In this document: in pieces, positions 32,752 to 41,793 of the stretch
Position numbering within the stretch: position 1 is the stretch's first letter
Layout: every line of letters starts with the position of its first letter
Assembly (NCBI RefSeq): GCF_001463705.1
Contig: NZ_BBWH01000040.1
Location: 1-64,000 of the forward strand
Direction: 5' to 3'
DNA: 64,000 nt
DNA from: Aureimonas sp. AU12
GTDB lineage: Bacteria > Pseudomonadota > Alphaproteobacteria > Rhizobiales > Rhizobiaceae
The notes under the pieces: model-generated
Seen by the model: only the letters and a program-made list of their open reading frames with translations
Databases searched by the model: none
What the model was told of the DNA's origin: nothing
Translations under genes and position numbers: made by a program

Positions 32752-33247
32752 GGTCGTGGTGGTGATGCGTCCCGTGATCCGCCGCGTGGGCATGGGCGTG
32801 GTCGTGCCCCTGCGGCCCGGCATAGGCGCCACCGGCGGGATCGAAGGGAGCGTCGATCTCCTCGACGGTGGCGCCGAGGCCCTCGAGCATCGCGCGGATG
32901 ACATGGTCGCGCCGGATCAGCAGGCGGCCTTCGGTGATATCGGCAGCGAGATGGCGATTGCCGAGATGCCAGGCGAGCGCGAGGAGATGGCCCGCATCCC
33001 GGCCGGTCACGCCATAGAGCGGCTCGGGCTTGGCGCGCACCTCGACGAGGCGCCCGTCCGACAGGACGATGGCATCACCCTGCTGGAGGAGCCGCGCTTC
33101 GGCGAGATCGAGCAGGAAGGCGATGCCGCCGTCCGACACCATCGCCATGCGCCGGCGATGGCGCTGCTGCTCGTCGAGCGTGATCGTGTCGGCCGGGATC
33201 TCCCCCCCACGCGCGCCGCGCTCGATGATGGTCTGGGCGTCGATCAC
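32744..33247 (-). CDS. ureE: Urease nickel metallochaperone UreE with histidine-rich tail
   Basis: UreE carries nickel to the UreDFG complex. The 167-residue protein has the UreE N-terminal domain ([32 protein letters not shown]) and the metal-binding domain ([19 protein letters not shown]). Its last 20 residues hold ten histidines ([21 protein letters not shown] region). I chose GTG at 33247, which has GGA upstream and overlaps the preceding small ORF stop as GTGA; no ATG fits the N-terminus. Confidence 0.92.
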   Translation of the reverse strand: MIDAQTIIERGARGGEIPADTITLDEQQRHRRRMAMVSDGGIAFLLDLAEARLLQQGDAIVLSDGRLVEVRAKPEPLYGVTGRDAGHLLALAWHLGNRHLAADITEGRLLIRRDHVIRAMLEGLGATVEEIDAPFDPAGGAYAGPQGHDHAHAHAADHGTHHHHDHD

Positions 33248-33522
33248 GTCGATCCGTCCGTTGTGGGGCTGCTGACACTCGGGGGGCCAGGGACGCCCAT
33301 AGGATGAGAATTCAAAGTTCCGAAGCGCTTCAACCGCCACAAGCGCGAGGACCTGGGTGCCTCTGGCCCGACGTCTGAGGCGTTGCGCTTCAACAAGTCC
33401 AGAAGCATCGCGTCCCTCACAGCCCGCGTCACATCTTGGATCCATCGATCCGAGAGGAAGACCGCCATGGGATCGACGCAGCATCCGCGACACCCAGTCA
33501 TGACCGCGGCCTCATCACTCAT
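33244..33522 (-). CDS. Small ORF between DUF29 gene and ureE, unknown
   Basis: A 92-codon frame begins with ATG overlapping the DUF29 stop (ATGA) and ends with TGA overlapping the proposed ureE GTG (GTGA). The product begins [18 protein letters not shown], with three clustered cysteines, and continues with a possible helix ([18 protein letters not shown]). The second half is Pro/Ser-rich and less protein-like. Third-position GC is lower than in the urease genes. The two four-base overlaps support a real, coupled gene; the sequence matches no family I know. Confidence 0.4.
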   Translation of the reverse strand: MSDEAAVMTGCRGCCVDPMAVFLSDRWIQDVTRAVRDAMLLDLLKRNASDVGPEAPRSSRLWRLKRFGTLNSHPMGVPGPPSVSSPTTDGST

Positions 33523-34004
33523 GCCGCGTCCGGCTGGAAGCCCGGATCGAGGATCGCCTCGATCGTGAAGGGACAGACCTCGGGGAAGCGCTCGTCCGGC
33601 AGATCGGTCTCTCCGGCAGTCAAGAGACGCGTGACGGCATAGTCCTCTGCCAGGATCGTCGCGGGGTAAGCCCGCAGGCCCGGACTGTCCCGGAGTTCCC
33701 GGCGGATCCGGCTGCAGTGCTCGGCAATCGTGCTCGTCCAACTCCGAGAACGCCGCTCCGGCTGGAAGCGCCATTCCATCAGGTGGACGACGAGCACCTT
33801 CATGCGGGATTCAATCTCCCGCTTGACCGAACGTCCCCATGTTTCAACCTCGTCGATCAGGTTCGGCGTATCCAACTCGTCGAAGCGACGCGCTCGCAGA
33901 AGATCGGCCTGCTCTTCGGTCCAGCGGAAGAAATACCGATCGTCGGAAGACGTCGGCGGTTCGTCGCGGCGACCGGTGGCCATGCGCAATTTCACGGTCG
34001 TCAT
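33519..34004 (-). CDS. DUF29 family protein
   Basis: The 161-residue protein has the DUF29 pattern: YFFRWTEEQADLLRARRFDELDTPNLIDEVETWG, then KREIESRMKVLVVHLMEWRFQPERRSRSW and a C-terminal Tyr/Trp/Phe-containing segment (CPFTIEAILDPGFQP). The biochemical role of DUF29 is unknown. GGAGAGG precedes the ATG at 34004. It is inserted between ureC and ureE, an unusual position, and may share their transcript. Confidence 0.88.
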   Translation of the reverse strand: MTTVKLRMATGRRDEPPTSSDDRYFFRWTEEQADLLRARRFDELDTPNLIDEVETWGRSVKREIESRMKVLVVHLMEWRFQPERRSRSWTSTIAEHCSRIRRELRDSPGLRAYPATILAEDYAVTRLLTAGETDLPDERFPEVCPFTIEAILDPGFQPDAA

Positions 34005-34043
34005 CACGCCTCTCCTCGGCCGGAATCGATCATCGAAGCCAGA

Positions 34044-35756
34044 TTAGAACAGGAAATACCGCTGCGCCATCGGCAGGACCTTGGCGGGCTCGCAGGTCAG
34101 GAGTTCGCCGTCGGCGCGTACCTCGTAGGTTTCGGGATCGACCTCGATGTGCGGCGTCAGGTCGTTGAGGATCATCGAAGCCTTGGAAATGCCGCTGCGA
34201 GTATTCTCGACGGCGACGAAGCTCTTCTCAACGCCGAGTTTGTCGCGCAGCCCGTTGGCCATCGCCGCGCCCGAGACGAAGGTGATGCCCGACGCGCCGA
34301 CCGCCTTGCCGAAGGCGCCGAACATCGGCCGGTAGTGCATGGGCTGCGGGGTCGGGATCGAGGCGTTGGGATCGCCCATTGGGGCGGCGACGATCGTGCC
34401 GCCGAGGAGCACCATCACCGGCTTGACGCCGAAGAAGGCGGGATCCCAGAGCACGAGATCGGCGCGCTTGCCGACCTCGACCGAGCCGACCTCGCGCGAT
34501 AGGCCTTGCGCGATCGCGGGGTTGATCGTGTATTTCGCGACGTAGCGGCGCACCCGCAGATTGTCGTTGTCGCCATGTTCGCCGGGCAGGCTGCCGCGCT
34601 GCTTCTTCATCTTGTCGGCGGTCTGCCAGGTGCGGATCACCACCTCGCCGACGCGGCCCATGGCCTGCGAGTCCGAGGAGATGATCGAGAAGGCGCCGAT
34701 GTCGTGGAGGATGTCCTCGGCCGCGATCGTCTCCTTGCGGATGCGCGATTCGGCAAACGCGATGTCCTCGGGAATCGAGGCGTCGAGATGGTGGCAGACC
34801 ATGAGCATGTCGAGATGCTCTTCCAGCGTGTTCACCGTGTAGGGCCGCGTCGGGTTGGTGGAGCCGGGAATGACGTTCGGCAGCCCGCACACCTTGATGA
34901 TATCAGGCGCGTGGCCGCCGCCCGCGCCTTCCGTGTGGAAGGCGTGGATGGTGCGCCCGCGAATGGCGTCGACGGTGTTTTCCACGAAGCCCGACTCGTT
35001 CAGCGTGTCCGTGTGGATCATCACCTGCACGTCGTATTCGTCGGCGACCGTCAGGCAGCAGTCGATCGCGGCCGGCGTCGTGCCCCAGTCCTCGTGCAGC
35101 TTCAGCGCCGCGGCGCCCGCCTTCACCATCTCGACCAGCGCCTGCGGCTGTGAGGCGTTGCCCTTGCCCGAGAGCGCGAAGTTCATCGGGAAGGCGTCGA
35201 GCGACTGGATCATCCGCGCCAGATGCCAGGGACCGGGCGTGCAGGTGGTGGCGAGCGTGCCGTGCGCCGGGCCAGTGCCCCCGCCGACCATCGTGGTGAT
35301 GCCGGAATAGAGCGCCTCGTCGATCTGCTGCGGGCAGATGAAGTGGATGTGGCTGTCGATGCCGCCGGCGGTGAGGATCTTGCCCTCGCCCGCGATCGCC
35401 TCGGTGCCGGGGCCCACCACGATGGTGACGCCGGGTTGCGTGTCGGGGTTGCCGGCCTTGCCGATGGCGTGGATGCGCCCGCCGCGCAGGCCGACATCGG
35501 CCTTGTAGATGCCGGTGTGATCGACGATCAACGCGTTGGTGATGACGGTGTCGACCGCGCCTTCCGCCCGGCTCTTCTGCGACTGGCCCATTCCGTCGCG
35601 GATCACCTTGCCACCGCCGAACTTGACCTCCTCGCCATAGGTCGTCAGGTCGCGCTCGACTTCGATCAGGAGGTCGGTGTCGGCGAGCCGCACGCGGTCG
35701 CCCACCGTCGGTCCGTACATCGCGGCATAGGAGGATCGGGCGATCGAGACGGGCAT
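34044..35756 (-). CDS. ureC: Urease subunit alpha UreC
   Basis: The 570-residue catalytic subunit hydrolyses urea at a dinickel centre. The carbamylated lysine is K219 (ALKLHEDWG). Nickel ligands lie in GGIDSHIHF and MIHTDTLNE, the flap histidine in VCHHLD, and the C-terminus is the standard QRYFLF. It begins a minus-strand unit continuing to DUF29 and ureEFG, separated from ureB by about 1.4 kb holding two plus-strand genes. Confidence 0.98.
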   Translation of the reverse strand: MPVSIARSSYAAMYGPTVGDRVRLADTDLLIEVERDLTTYGEEVKFGGGKVIRDGMGQSQKSRAEGAVDTVITNALIVDHTGIYKADVGLRGGRIHAIGKAGNPDTQPGVTIVVGPGTEAIAGEGKILTAGGIDSHIHFICPQQIDEALYSGITTMVGGGTGPAHGTLATTCTPGPWHLARMIQSLDAFPMNFALSGKGNASQPQALVEMVKAGAAALKLHEDWGTTPAAIDCCLTVADEYDVQVMIHTDTLNESGFVENTVDAIRGRTIHAFHTEGAGGGHAPDIIKVCGLPNVIPGSTNPTRPYTVNTLEEHLDMLMVCHHLDASIPEDIAFAESRIRKETIAAEDILHDIGAFSIISSDSQAMGRVGEVVIRTWQTADKMKKQRGSLPGEHGDNDNLRVRRYVAKYTINPAIAQGLSREVGSVEVGKRADLVLWDPAFFGVKPVMVLLGGTIVAAPMGDPNASIPTPQPMHYRPMFGAFGKAVGASGITFVSGAAMANGLRDKLGVEKSFVAVENTRSGISKASMILNDLTPHIEVDPETYEVRADGELLTCEPAKVLPMAQRYFLF

Positions 35757-35781
35757 GGGCCTCTCCGGCGGGGTCGACGCG

Positions 35782-35803
35782 GCAACGGTCGGTATTGCGT
35801 TGC
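35782..35803. promoter_or_regulatory. Inverted repeat upstream of ureC
   Basis: GCAACG and CGTTGC form a perfect six-base inverted repeat with a ten-base spacer, 26 bases ahead of the ureC start in the 161-bp divergent region shared with the gene at 35918. It could be an operator, but the regulator is unknown. Confidence 0.3.
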
Positions 35804-35917
35804 GGCGAGACTAGGCGGATCGCGAAAGCTTGTCTCCCCCGCGCGGGCGCCTCGACGCGACGTTTTGCGCTCCGGTGCGTTACGCTCTGAGATATCGTCA
35901 CGAGAAGGACGGACCCG

Positions 35918-36364
35918 ATGACGCCCATGCTCCGCTCGATCCTCCCGGCCCTCGTCACCAGCTTGGCTGCGGCGGGCGCGGCCAATGCGCAGGCTTTCGA
36001 CCCCGGCCCGATGGGAACGCCGGTCGGCTCCTCGATGTCGGGCGCACGGATCGGAGGCTCCAAGCCGTCACGCCCTCCGCTCGTCATCCAGAACGCCCCG
36101 GTCTTCGGCGACACGGTGGAAGAACGGACCTACGGGCGCGACTACGACAACTCCTATCTGAAACCCCGCATTCCCCGGCCCGATGCCGATGGATCGCAGA
36201 CGCGGCTACGCGCGGCCGAGGGGCGCTCGACGATCGAAGCCGATACGGCGGGAGACTTCGCGCGCTCCGACCCTTCGGTGATCAATCGCAGCGGCGTGAC
36301 CCGGCCGATCTCGCCGAACGGGCGAGCGCGGATCGTGCCGAACAAAGCTGCACCTGGGCGCTAG
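35918..36364 (+). CDS. Small exported protein, unknown function
   Basis: The 148-residue product starts with a clear signal peptide (RSILPALVTSLAAAGAANAQA, cleavage near residue 25). The mature part is hydrophilic and Pro/Arg-rich (LVIQNAPVFGDTVEERTYGRDYDNSY). No known domain is recognised. AAGGA lies upstream of the ATG. It is divergent from ureC and followed by another exported protein gene. Confidence 0.75.
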   Translation: MTPMLRSILPALVTSLAAAGAANAQAFDPGPMGTPVGSSMSGARIGGSKPSRPPLVIQNAPVFGDTVEERTYGRDYDNSYLKPRIPRPDADGSQTRLRAAEGRSTIEADTAGDFARSDPSVINRSGVTRPISPNGRARIVPNKAAPGR

Positions 36365-36552
36365 CGAGCCGGGGCGGAACCGGTCGGGCACGCCGGGTTC
36401 GGCTCTGCCGAAATCGATGCCGAGCGTCCGGCCTGCCGCCGGTGGGAACGGCACGCGTCGATCCGAGTTTGATCCCATAGAGTTTCGAAAGGTTCATCGC
36501 TTAGATCGAACCGCCCTCTTCATTGTCGTCGATCCGTTTCCAGGAGATCCGA

Positions 36553-37023
36553 ATGCGCACGAAGTCCGTTTTCACCGCCGTCGCACTCGGCTTCGCCGTG
36601 CTCTCAGTGCCGGCCCTCGCCCAGTCGATCGGCGGCGCATCCGGCGGCGGCATCAGCGGCGGCGGCTCCTCGTCCTCGCCGAGCCTCGGCGGAGCGTCCA
36701 ACCCGATCGGCTCCAGCGGCGGCGCCCTCGGGTCGAGCGCCACCTCCACCCAGCAGCGCGCCACCGCCGGATCGACCTCGATCGATTCGGTCAATGCCGA
36801 TGCCGTAGCCCGTTCGGGCAATGTCGGCGCGGCCACGACGATCGGCAGCTCCGGCAGTTCGAGCGTCGGAACGGGAACGGGCTCGAGTTTCCAGAGCATT
36901 TCAGGCTCGGGGCCGGCGGCGCTCTACAACATTCCGCGGGCCCGCGTGAACGTCGATCTCGACGCGATCCGCTCGGCGCTGCGGGCCGGCCCGAACGCCA
37001 CACCGGATGCGCACGGCAACTGA
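36553..37023 (+). CDS. Exported Gly/Ser-rich protein, unknown function
   Basis: The 156-residue product has a signal peptide (MRTKSVFTAVALGFAVLSVP, cleavage after ALA) and a low-complexity Gly/Ser-rich body followed by a more regular C-terminus (YNIPRARVNVDLDAIRSALR). AGGAG lies six bases before the ATG at 36553; a TTG ten codons earlier is unlikely. No domain is recognised. The adjacent terminator separates it from ureB. Confidence 0.7.
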   Translation: MRTKSVFTAVALGFAVLSVPALAQSIGGASGGGISGGGSSSSPSLGGASNPIGSSGGALGSSATSTQQRATAGSTSIDSVNADAVARSGNVGAATTIGSSGSSSVGTGTGSSFQSISGSGPAALYNIPRARVNVDLDAIRSALRAGPNATPDAHGN

Positions 37024-37065
37024 CGTTCGAGAGGGCACATAGTGCCTTCTCAGGACGAGGAACGG

Positions 37066-37104
37066 GACATGAGAAAGGCGCCTCGCGGGCGCCTTTCTCA
37101 TGTC
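37066..37104. terminator. Perfect 17-bp hairpin between the exported protein gene and ureB
   Basis: GACATGAGAAAGGCGCC is followed, after a five-base TCGCG loop, by its exact reverse complement. It lies 42 bases after the plus-strand stop and 21 bases before the ureB end, so it should terminate both converging transcripts. This makes ureD-A-J-B and ureC-E-F-G separate transcription units. Confidence 0.8.
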
Positions 37105-37125
37105 TGACGAGTGGCGCGGCGGCCC

Positions 37126-37431
37126 TCAGAGCGCGCCAGAGACCCTGGCGTTGAAGCCGTGGACGATCCGGTCGCCGCTGAGGGGAATAAGCCGCACGTC
37201 CCGCGACTGACCGGGCTCGAAGCGCACCGCGGTGCCGGCGGCGATGTCGAGGCGGGTGCCCCGCGCCACCGTGCGGTCGAAGTCGAGCGCCGGGTTCGTC
37301 TCGGCAAAATGATAGTGCGAGCCGACCTGGATCGGCCGGTCCCCGCGATTGGCGACATGGAGAGTGATCGCTTGCGCGTCGGCATTGAGGAGGATCTCGC
37401 CGTCCCGCACCAGGATTTCGCCGGGGATCAT
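37126..37431 (-). CDS. ureB: Urease subunit beta UreB
   Basis: The 101-residue subunit has the family start [16 protein letters not shown], the stretch [18 protein letters not shown] and the C-terminal [10 protein letters not shown]. It packs against UreA and UreC in the urease trimer. It starts three bases after the ureJ stop. Confidence 0.97.
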   Translation of the reverse strand: MIPGEILVRDGEILLNADAQAITLHVANRGDRPIQVGSHYHFAETNPALDFDRTVARGTRLDIAAGTAVRFEPGQSRDVRLIPLSGDRIVHGFNARVSGAL

Positions 37432-37434
37432 GGC

Positions 37435-38028
37435 TCAGCCCACCATGAGCGCGAGGCCGGCCAGCGCCGTGGCGCCGCCGGCAAGGCGCGAGACGAGACG
37501 GCCCGCCTTATCGCCGAGACCGAGGCCCGAGCCGAGCGCCAGCCCGAGCGCGACACCGACCGCATGCAGCATCGCGGTCGCGACGGCGAAACCGAGCGCA
37601 AAGGAAAGTGCGCCGGCGCCGCCAAGTTCGCCGCCATGGGCAAAGCCGTGGAAGAGAGCGAAGACGCCGACGATGCCGGCGGAGGCCGCGACCGGAAGAC
37701 GGACGGCCATCGCGACGAGGAGGCCGAGCGCCACCACCGAGGCGAGGATCGCCGGCTCGACGAAGGGCAGAGAGACGCCGGTCAGCGCCAGCGCGAAGCC
37801 GGCCAGCATGACAGCGACGAAGGCTGCGGGAACGGCGATCACCGCGCGACCGCCGATCATGGCGGCCCAGAGACCGACCGCGACCATCGCGAGAACATGG
37901 TCCATGCCGAAGACGGGATGGGTGACACCCGCCATGAAGGAGCCGTGCGCGGCCGGATCGAGATGGGCGAGAGCCGGAGCCGTCGCGGCGATGAGGATGG
38001 CGGCGGCGGCGGCAAGTCGTTTCAGCAT
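37435..38028 (-). CDS. ureJ: HupE/UreJ family nickel transporter
   Basis: The 197-residue membrane protein has an N-terminal signal-like segment, about six helices, and the family motif HPVFGMDHVLAM (H37, D43, H44) plus FHGFAHGGEL. HupE/UreJ proteins let nickel cross a membrane for urease or hydrogenase; its place between ureA and ureB points to urease. The ATG at 38028 has GAGGGA upstream. Confidence 0.94.
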   Translation of the reverse strand: MLKRLAAAAAILIAATAPALAHLDPAAHGSFMAGVTHPVFGMDHVLAMVAVGLWAAMIGGRAVIAVPAAFVAVMLAGFALALTGVSLPFVEPAILASVVALGLLVAMAVRLPVAASAGIVGVFALFHGFAHGGELGGAGALSFALGFAVATAMLHAVGVALGLALGSGLGLGDKAGRLVSRLAGGATALAGLALMVG

Positions 38029-38337
38029 GGTTGTCCCTCGTTCAGGTCGACAGGCGCCCGGAGATCGGTCGCGCCGAAGCGCACTTCGCATGGGTCCTGC
38101 GACCCTGGCAACATGCGGGTCGCGAGCCCGATCATGAAAGCTCGGAGCGCCCCTGTCAAAGGCCGCGCCATCGCCCGCGACCGACGGCGATCGACCCCGG
38201 ATTCAATTCGATACAAATCCTGCCGCAGCGCGACACGCGGACGAAACCTTGCCCTGCTAGAAGCGAAGCTCTGACGAGCCGCCCGGTCGCCCATGAGGGA
38301 TCGCGGGTTCGGCCGGACGCAGGGACACGGGCACGCG

Positions 38338-38541
38338 ATGAAGCCGATCTGGACGGGAGCGATGATCACCATCGGCGCGCTGGCCGCGGCCGCAACGCCC
38401 GCCGGCACGCCCGATCCGTTCTTCACGCGCCACGTGACGATGGAGGGGCGCAGCGGACAGGCCTACTATTCCAGCACCTCGCGGACCTTCCGCTTCATTG
38501 CGCCGGTTTCGAACGAGGAACTCGCGGCGGTCACGCACTGA
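38338..38541 (+). CDS. Small possible exported protein, unknown
   Basis: A 67-residue frame begins with a hydrophobic stretch (MKPIWTGAMITIGALAAAA) and continues with polar sequence ending SNEELAAVTH. An in-frame ATG at 38293 would add 15 residues. It lies on the strand opposite the urease genes, between ureJ and ureA. No family is recognised. Confidence 0.45.
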   Translation: MKPIWTGAMITIGALAAAATPAGTPDPFFTRHVTMEGRSGQAYYSSTSRTFRFIAPVSNEELAAVTH

Positions 38542-38576
38542 CGCGACCGACCCGGGATCCGGCCAAGTTCGGACGA

Positions 38577-38879
38577 TCAGCGGATCGGTTCGTGCACCGT
38601 CACCAGCTTGGTGCCGTCGGGAAAGGTCGCCTCGACCTGGATGTCGTGGATCATCTCGGCGATGCCTTCCATCACCTGATGACGCCCGACGACATGCGCG
38701 CCGGCCTCCATCAGATGGGCCACCGAGTGCCCGTCGCGCGCGCCCTCGACCACGAAGTCGGTGATGAGCGCGATGGCTTCCGGGTGGTTGAGCTTGACGC
38801 CGCGCTCCAGACGCCGCCTCGCGACCATCGCCGCCATGGAGACGAGCAGCTTGTCCTTCTCGCGCGGAGTGAGGTTCAT
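38577..38879 (-). CDS. ureA: Urease subunit gamma UreA
   Basis: The 100-residue product is a standard Ure[33 protein letters not shown]-like [33 protein letters not shown] at the end. It starts 31 bases after the ureD stop. The longer upstream frame has no coding character. Confidence 0.97.
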   Translation of the reverse strand: MNLTPREKDKLLVSMAAMVARRRLERGVKLNHPEAIALITDFVVEGARDGHSVAHLMEAGAHVVGRHQVMEGIAEMIHDIQVEATFPDGTKLVTVHEPIR

Positions 38880-38910
38880 CGGGAAGCGTCCTTGTCCGGG
38901 CCGAATCGGG

Positions 38911-39807
38911 TCACAGCGACCATACAAGCGGAAGCCCGTCCCGCGCTAGAAGCGCGAGCGCGGGAACGAGACGGCGTCGCAGGAGATGGAAACTCGGCGC
39001 CGCCAGACGCGCGACGCCGAGGCGCGCGACCGTACTGGCGCCGCCCGTCACCCGGCCATCGGGGTCTTCGAGGATCGCGCGCAGCGCCGGGAGATCGGCT
39101 TCCGGTGTGCCGTTCTGCCAGACGATCGTCGCGAAGGCGCGGTGCCGGCCGAGCGCGGAAGGCGCATCGACGAGACCCGCCTCGTCGGCGTCGATGTCGA
39201 GATCGTCGGCGAAGACGAGGGCGCCATCTCGGCGGATGCGCCAGCGATCGCGAAGGCGGCCCGTGCGCACGCTCTCGCCCATCGCCTCGCGGCCGAGGAT
39301 GACGCTCTCCACGAGAAGGAAGCGGCTGGAGGCGCAAGCCTCCAGATCGAGCGAGCGGCGAAGACGCCCGCCGTCGAAGAGGATGGTCTCCTGCGGCAGG
39401 TAGCGCAGCGTCGCGCCCTCCCCCACCCTGAGCACCGTCGCGACCTCGGCGTCGCCGCCGAGCGAGCGGTAGACGCGCTCGCAGGCCTGCGTCGTCACCG
39501 TCAGATCGCCGTCCGGTTCGACCTCGAAGCGCTGGCGCAGGCGATCGCCACCGGTGAGGCCGCCCGAGGTATTGACGAGGATGGCCTCGGCGCCGGGTTT
39601 CGGCAGGCGTGGAAAGCGCAGCTTGAGCGAGCCGGCCTGATGCAGGCGGCGGATGCGCGTCGCCGATCCCGACGGCAGCGCCACCGGGCCGAAGACGACG
39701 GCGGTCTCTCCGTCGGCGCGCTGATGGCGACCGATCACCCGCTCCTGCGGCACGGCGAGCGAGCGGTTGTTCGATAGCGCGTCGAACTCGCGCAGGAGTT
39801 CGGTCAT
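38911..39807 (-). CDS. ureD: Urease accessory protein UreD (UreH)
   Basis: UreD is the scaffold that binds apo-urease and recruits UreF and UreG. The 298-residue protein has the motifs [38 protein letters not shown] and [15 protein letters not shown]. No start has a strong ribosome-binding site; ATG at 39807 is preferred to TTG at 39825. It is the first urease gene on the minus strand and is followed by ureA. Confidence 0.94.
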   Translation of the reverse strand: MTELLREFDALSNNRSLAVPQERVIGRHQRADGETAVVFGPVALPSGSATRIRRLHQAGSLKLRFPRLPKPGAEAILVNTSGGLTGGDRLRQRFEVEPDGDLTVTTQACERVYRSLGGDAEVATVLRVGEGATLRYLPQETILFDGGRLRRSLDLEACASSRFLLVESVILGREAMGESVRTGRLRDRWRIRRDGALVFADDLDIDADEAGLVDAPSALGRHRAFATIVWQNGTPEADLPALRAILEDPDGRVTGGASTVARLGVARLAAPSFHLLRRRLVPALALLARDGLPLVWSL

Positions 39808-39867
39808 GACGGGACTGAGCGGCAACGCGCGTTCGGCGTCAGCATGCGGCGGAAGCGCCCCGTGGCC

Positions 39868-40515
39868 TCACTGCGCGGCCTCGACGAAGCCGGGACTGCG
39901 GGCTTCGGACGCGACTTCACGGCCGGGCGCGACACCCTCGCCGAGGCGGCGTGCCGCGAGCGCCAGATCCGAGGGGCCGGCGACATAGACGCGCGTCGCG
40001 GGATGCAGCAGCGCCGAGAAGGAACTGTCGACGACGCCGGCGGCCGAAATCGCCTGCAGGCTGGAGCCGGCGGGAAGGTCGATCTGCTTGATGAGGCAGA
40101 GGGTCGAGCCGGGGATCCGGCTGGCGAGCCAGGCCGCGAGGCTGTCGGACGTCACGCTCCAGGTGTGCTCGATCTCTTCGGCGCGGAAGACGAGCTTGGC
40201 GGGCATCCAGACGGGAATGAGACCGCGCTCCTGCGCCGACGCGATGGCGTCGAGCGTCGAGGCGGCGACGAGCTTCTCGCCGAGGCTGACGAGCGCGTGG
40301 CCGAACTGCTCGATGGCGAGGATCGCCATGCGGTGCGCGGTGTCGTTGTCGTAGCCGATGCGGGTCTGGAACTGGCGCACCGTGTTGGCGAAGGGGCCGC
40401 CGCCGGGCACGATCACCAGCGGCCGCGCGCTCTTCTCGATCGCCTGGACCCATTTGCGCAGATCCGGCGACGCGATCGAGCTTCCGCCGAACTTGACGAT
40501 CAGCATGTCCTTCAT
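39868..40515 (-). CDS. Amino acid kinase family protein, MfnE-like
   Basis: The 215-residue protein belongs to the amino acid kinase superfamily: KFGGSSIASPD near the N-terminus, VIVPGGGPFANTVRQFQ, and a conserved DxA-like region IGYDNDTAHRMAILAIEQFG. Short members next to MfnB-like genes resemble MfnE, which phosphorylates the aminomethylfuran phosphate in methanofuran biosynthesis. GAGGAG precedes the ATG. The next gene upstream on this strand is the MfnB-like/FolB fusion, 126 bp away. The function is inferred from family and context. Confidence 0.75.
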   Translation of the reverse strand: MKDMLIVKFGGSSIASPDLRKWVQAIEKSARPLVIVPGGGPFANTVRQFQTRIGYDNDTAHRMAILAIEQFGHALVSLGEKLVAASTLDAIASAQERGLIPVWMPAKLVFRAEEIEHTWSVTSDSLAAWLASRIPGSTLCLIKQIDLPAGSSLQAISAAGVVDSSFSALLHPATRVYVAGPSDLALAARRLGEGVAPGREVASEARSPGFVEAAQ

Positions 40516-40641
40516 GGGTCCGCTCTCCTCAACGCATGCCGGCAGCGCGATCCCGCACGGCCAGCCCTAGTTTGGACAAGTTTTCGCCGGTTTGCAAAGT
40601 TCCCGTGAAACGTCGCTGCACTGCGGCAACAGCGAGGAGTT

Positions 40642-41514
40642 TCAATCGATTAGCGTCTCGTTTCGGTCTCGTCGGATCTCGATGCCGACCGATTCCGGCC
40701 CGAGATCCAGCTTCTCGACTCGCACCATGACGCGGGCGACGCGGCCGTCGCCGAGGAGATCGGCGGCGAGGTCTTCAGCCAGCGTCTCCACGAGGTCGGT
40801 GTGACCGCGCTCGGTCAGACGCCTGACGGCGTCCATCACAAGATCGTAGGAGTAGATGTCGCCGACGCCCCGCGCGCCCGGCGGGGCGCGGCGCACGTCG
40901 GCATCCACCGAAAAGCGCACGCGCTGCGGCCGGTCGCGCTCGAAATCATAGGCGCCGACGATCAGCGGCAGGACGAAGTTGCGCATGACGATCCGGTCGG
41001 TCGGGGCCGCGGGATCGAAGCGCCGGTCGGCATGCAGCATGCGCCGGGCGGCCGCCAGCCCGTCGGGGTCGAGGCGCTCGAAGACGAGCGCATCGGGGCG
41101 CACCACCAGAAGGCGCGGGATGTCGGGGAGTTCGAGCGAGCCGCCGAGCCAGCATTCGAGGCGCGCCTCGCGGCAGGCCCGCGCGAACTGCGCCACCGTC
41201 TCCAGCGACACGGCACGCAGCAGCGCCCGCTCGGGATCGAGGAACGCCGCCGCATAGTCGCCGCCGCGCAGCACCGCCAGATCGCCGGCACTGCGGATGC
41301 GCGCCACCCGCAACGGCTCGGCGGGCATCGCCTCGTCGCCGGCCACCGCGAACAGGAGATCGACCTCGCCGCCGTCGCGCAGCCGGTCGGGAATGCCGAA
41401 TTGCGGGCGTTCGCGCCGGGCGGGTGCCAGAACATAGTCGGCCCCGGCTTCGAGTGCGCTGCGCGCCTCGATCGGCGAGGCGACGGCCGCCGCCAGACGA
41501 CACCGCGCGCTCAT
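40642..41514 (-). CDS. MfnB-like domain fused to dihydroneopterin aldolase (FolB-like)
   Basis: Residues about 1-165 resemble (5-formylfuran-3-yl)methyl phosphate synthase (MfnB, DUF556), seen in VASPIEARSALEAGADYVL and WLGGSLELPDIPRLLVVRPD. They contain no lysine at all, although MfnB needs active-site lysines. Residues about 172-285 match FolB: MRNFVLPLIVGAYDFERDRP, DIYSYDLVMDAV, LVETLAEDLA and a catalytic-type lysine in VRVEKLDLGPESVG. The fused protein may act as a pterin aldolase for folate or methanopterin, with a non-catalytic barrel. Confidence 0.7.
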   Translation of the reverse strand: MSARCRLAAAVASPIEARSALEAGADYVLAPARRERPQFGIPDRLRDGGEVDLLFAVAGDEAMPAEPLRVARIRSAGDLAVLRGGDYAAAFLDPERALLRAVSLETVAQFARACREARLECWLGGSLELPDIPRLLVVRPDALVFERLDPDGLAAARRMLHADRRFDPAAPTDRIVMRNFVLPLIVGAYDFERDRPQRVRFSVDADVRRAPPGARGVGDIYSYDLVMDAVRRLTERGHTDLVETLAEDLAADLLGDGRVARVMVRVEKLDLGPESVGIEIRRDRNETLID

Positions 41515-41544
41515 GCGCGAAAACCCCCGCGCGAGGCCGGGCGC

Positions 41545-41793
41545 TCACGCACGGCCGAAGGCCTTGAACGCGACGGTGGTGAACGTGTCGGACACCCCGT
41601 CCACCGTCTGCAGCCGCTCGGTGACGAAATGTCCGATGTCGCGGTCGGCCGGCAGATAGAACTTGGCGATGAGGTCGTAATGGCCGGAGGTGGACCAGAC
41701 CTCGGAGATCTCCTCGACGGTCTCGACGAGCGCGTCGGCCACCGCATAGGCCCGGCCGGCGCGGCACTTGAACTGGACGAAGATCGCTTGCAA
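41545..41793 (-). CDS. Stand-alone Lrp/AsnC ligand-binding (RAM) domain protein
   Basis: The 82-residue protein aligns with the C-terminal regulatory domain of Lrp/AsnC proteins (FVQFKCRAGRAYAVADALVE, VWSTSGHYDLIAKFYLPAD) but has no DNA-binding helix-turn-helix. Such stand-alone domains form decamers and may bind amino acids or modify Lrp regulators. It starts upstream of the MfnB-like/FolB gene with 30 bp between them. Confidence 0.88.
   Translation of the reverse strand: MQAIFVQFKCRAGRAYAVADALVETVEEISEVWSTSGHYDLIAKFYLPADRDIGHFVTERLQTVDGVSDTFTTVAFKAFGRA

Noticed and set aside
36445-36469. GGAAC-N16-AGTT upstream of the exported Gly/Ser-rich protein
   Set aside because: It misses one of four -10 bases of the EcfG consensus and lies 84 bases before the start, so it was not annotated as a promoter.
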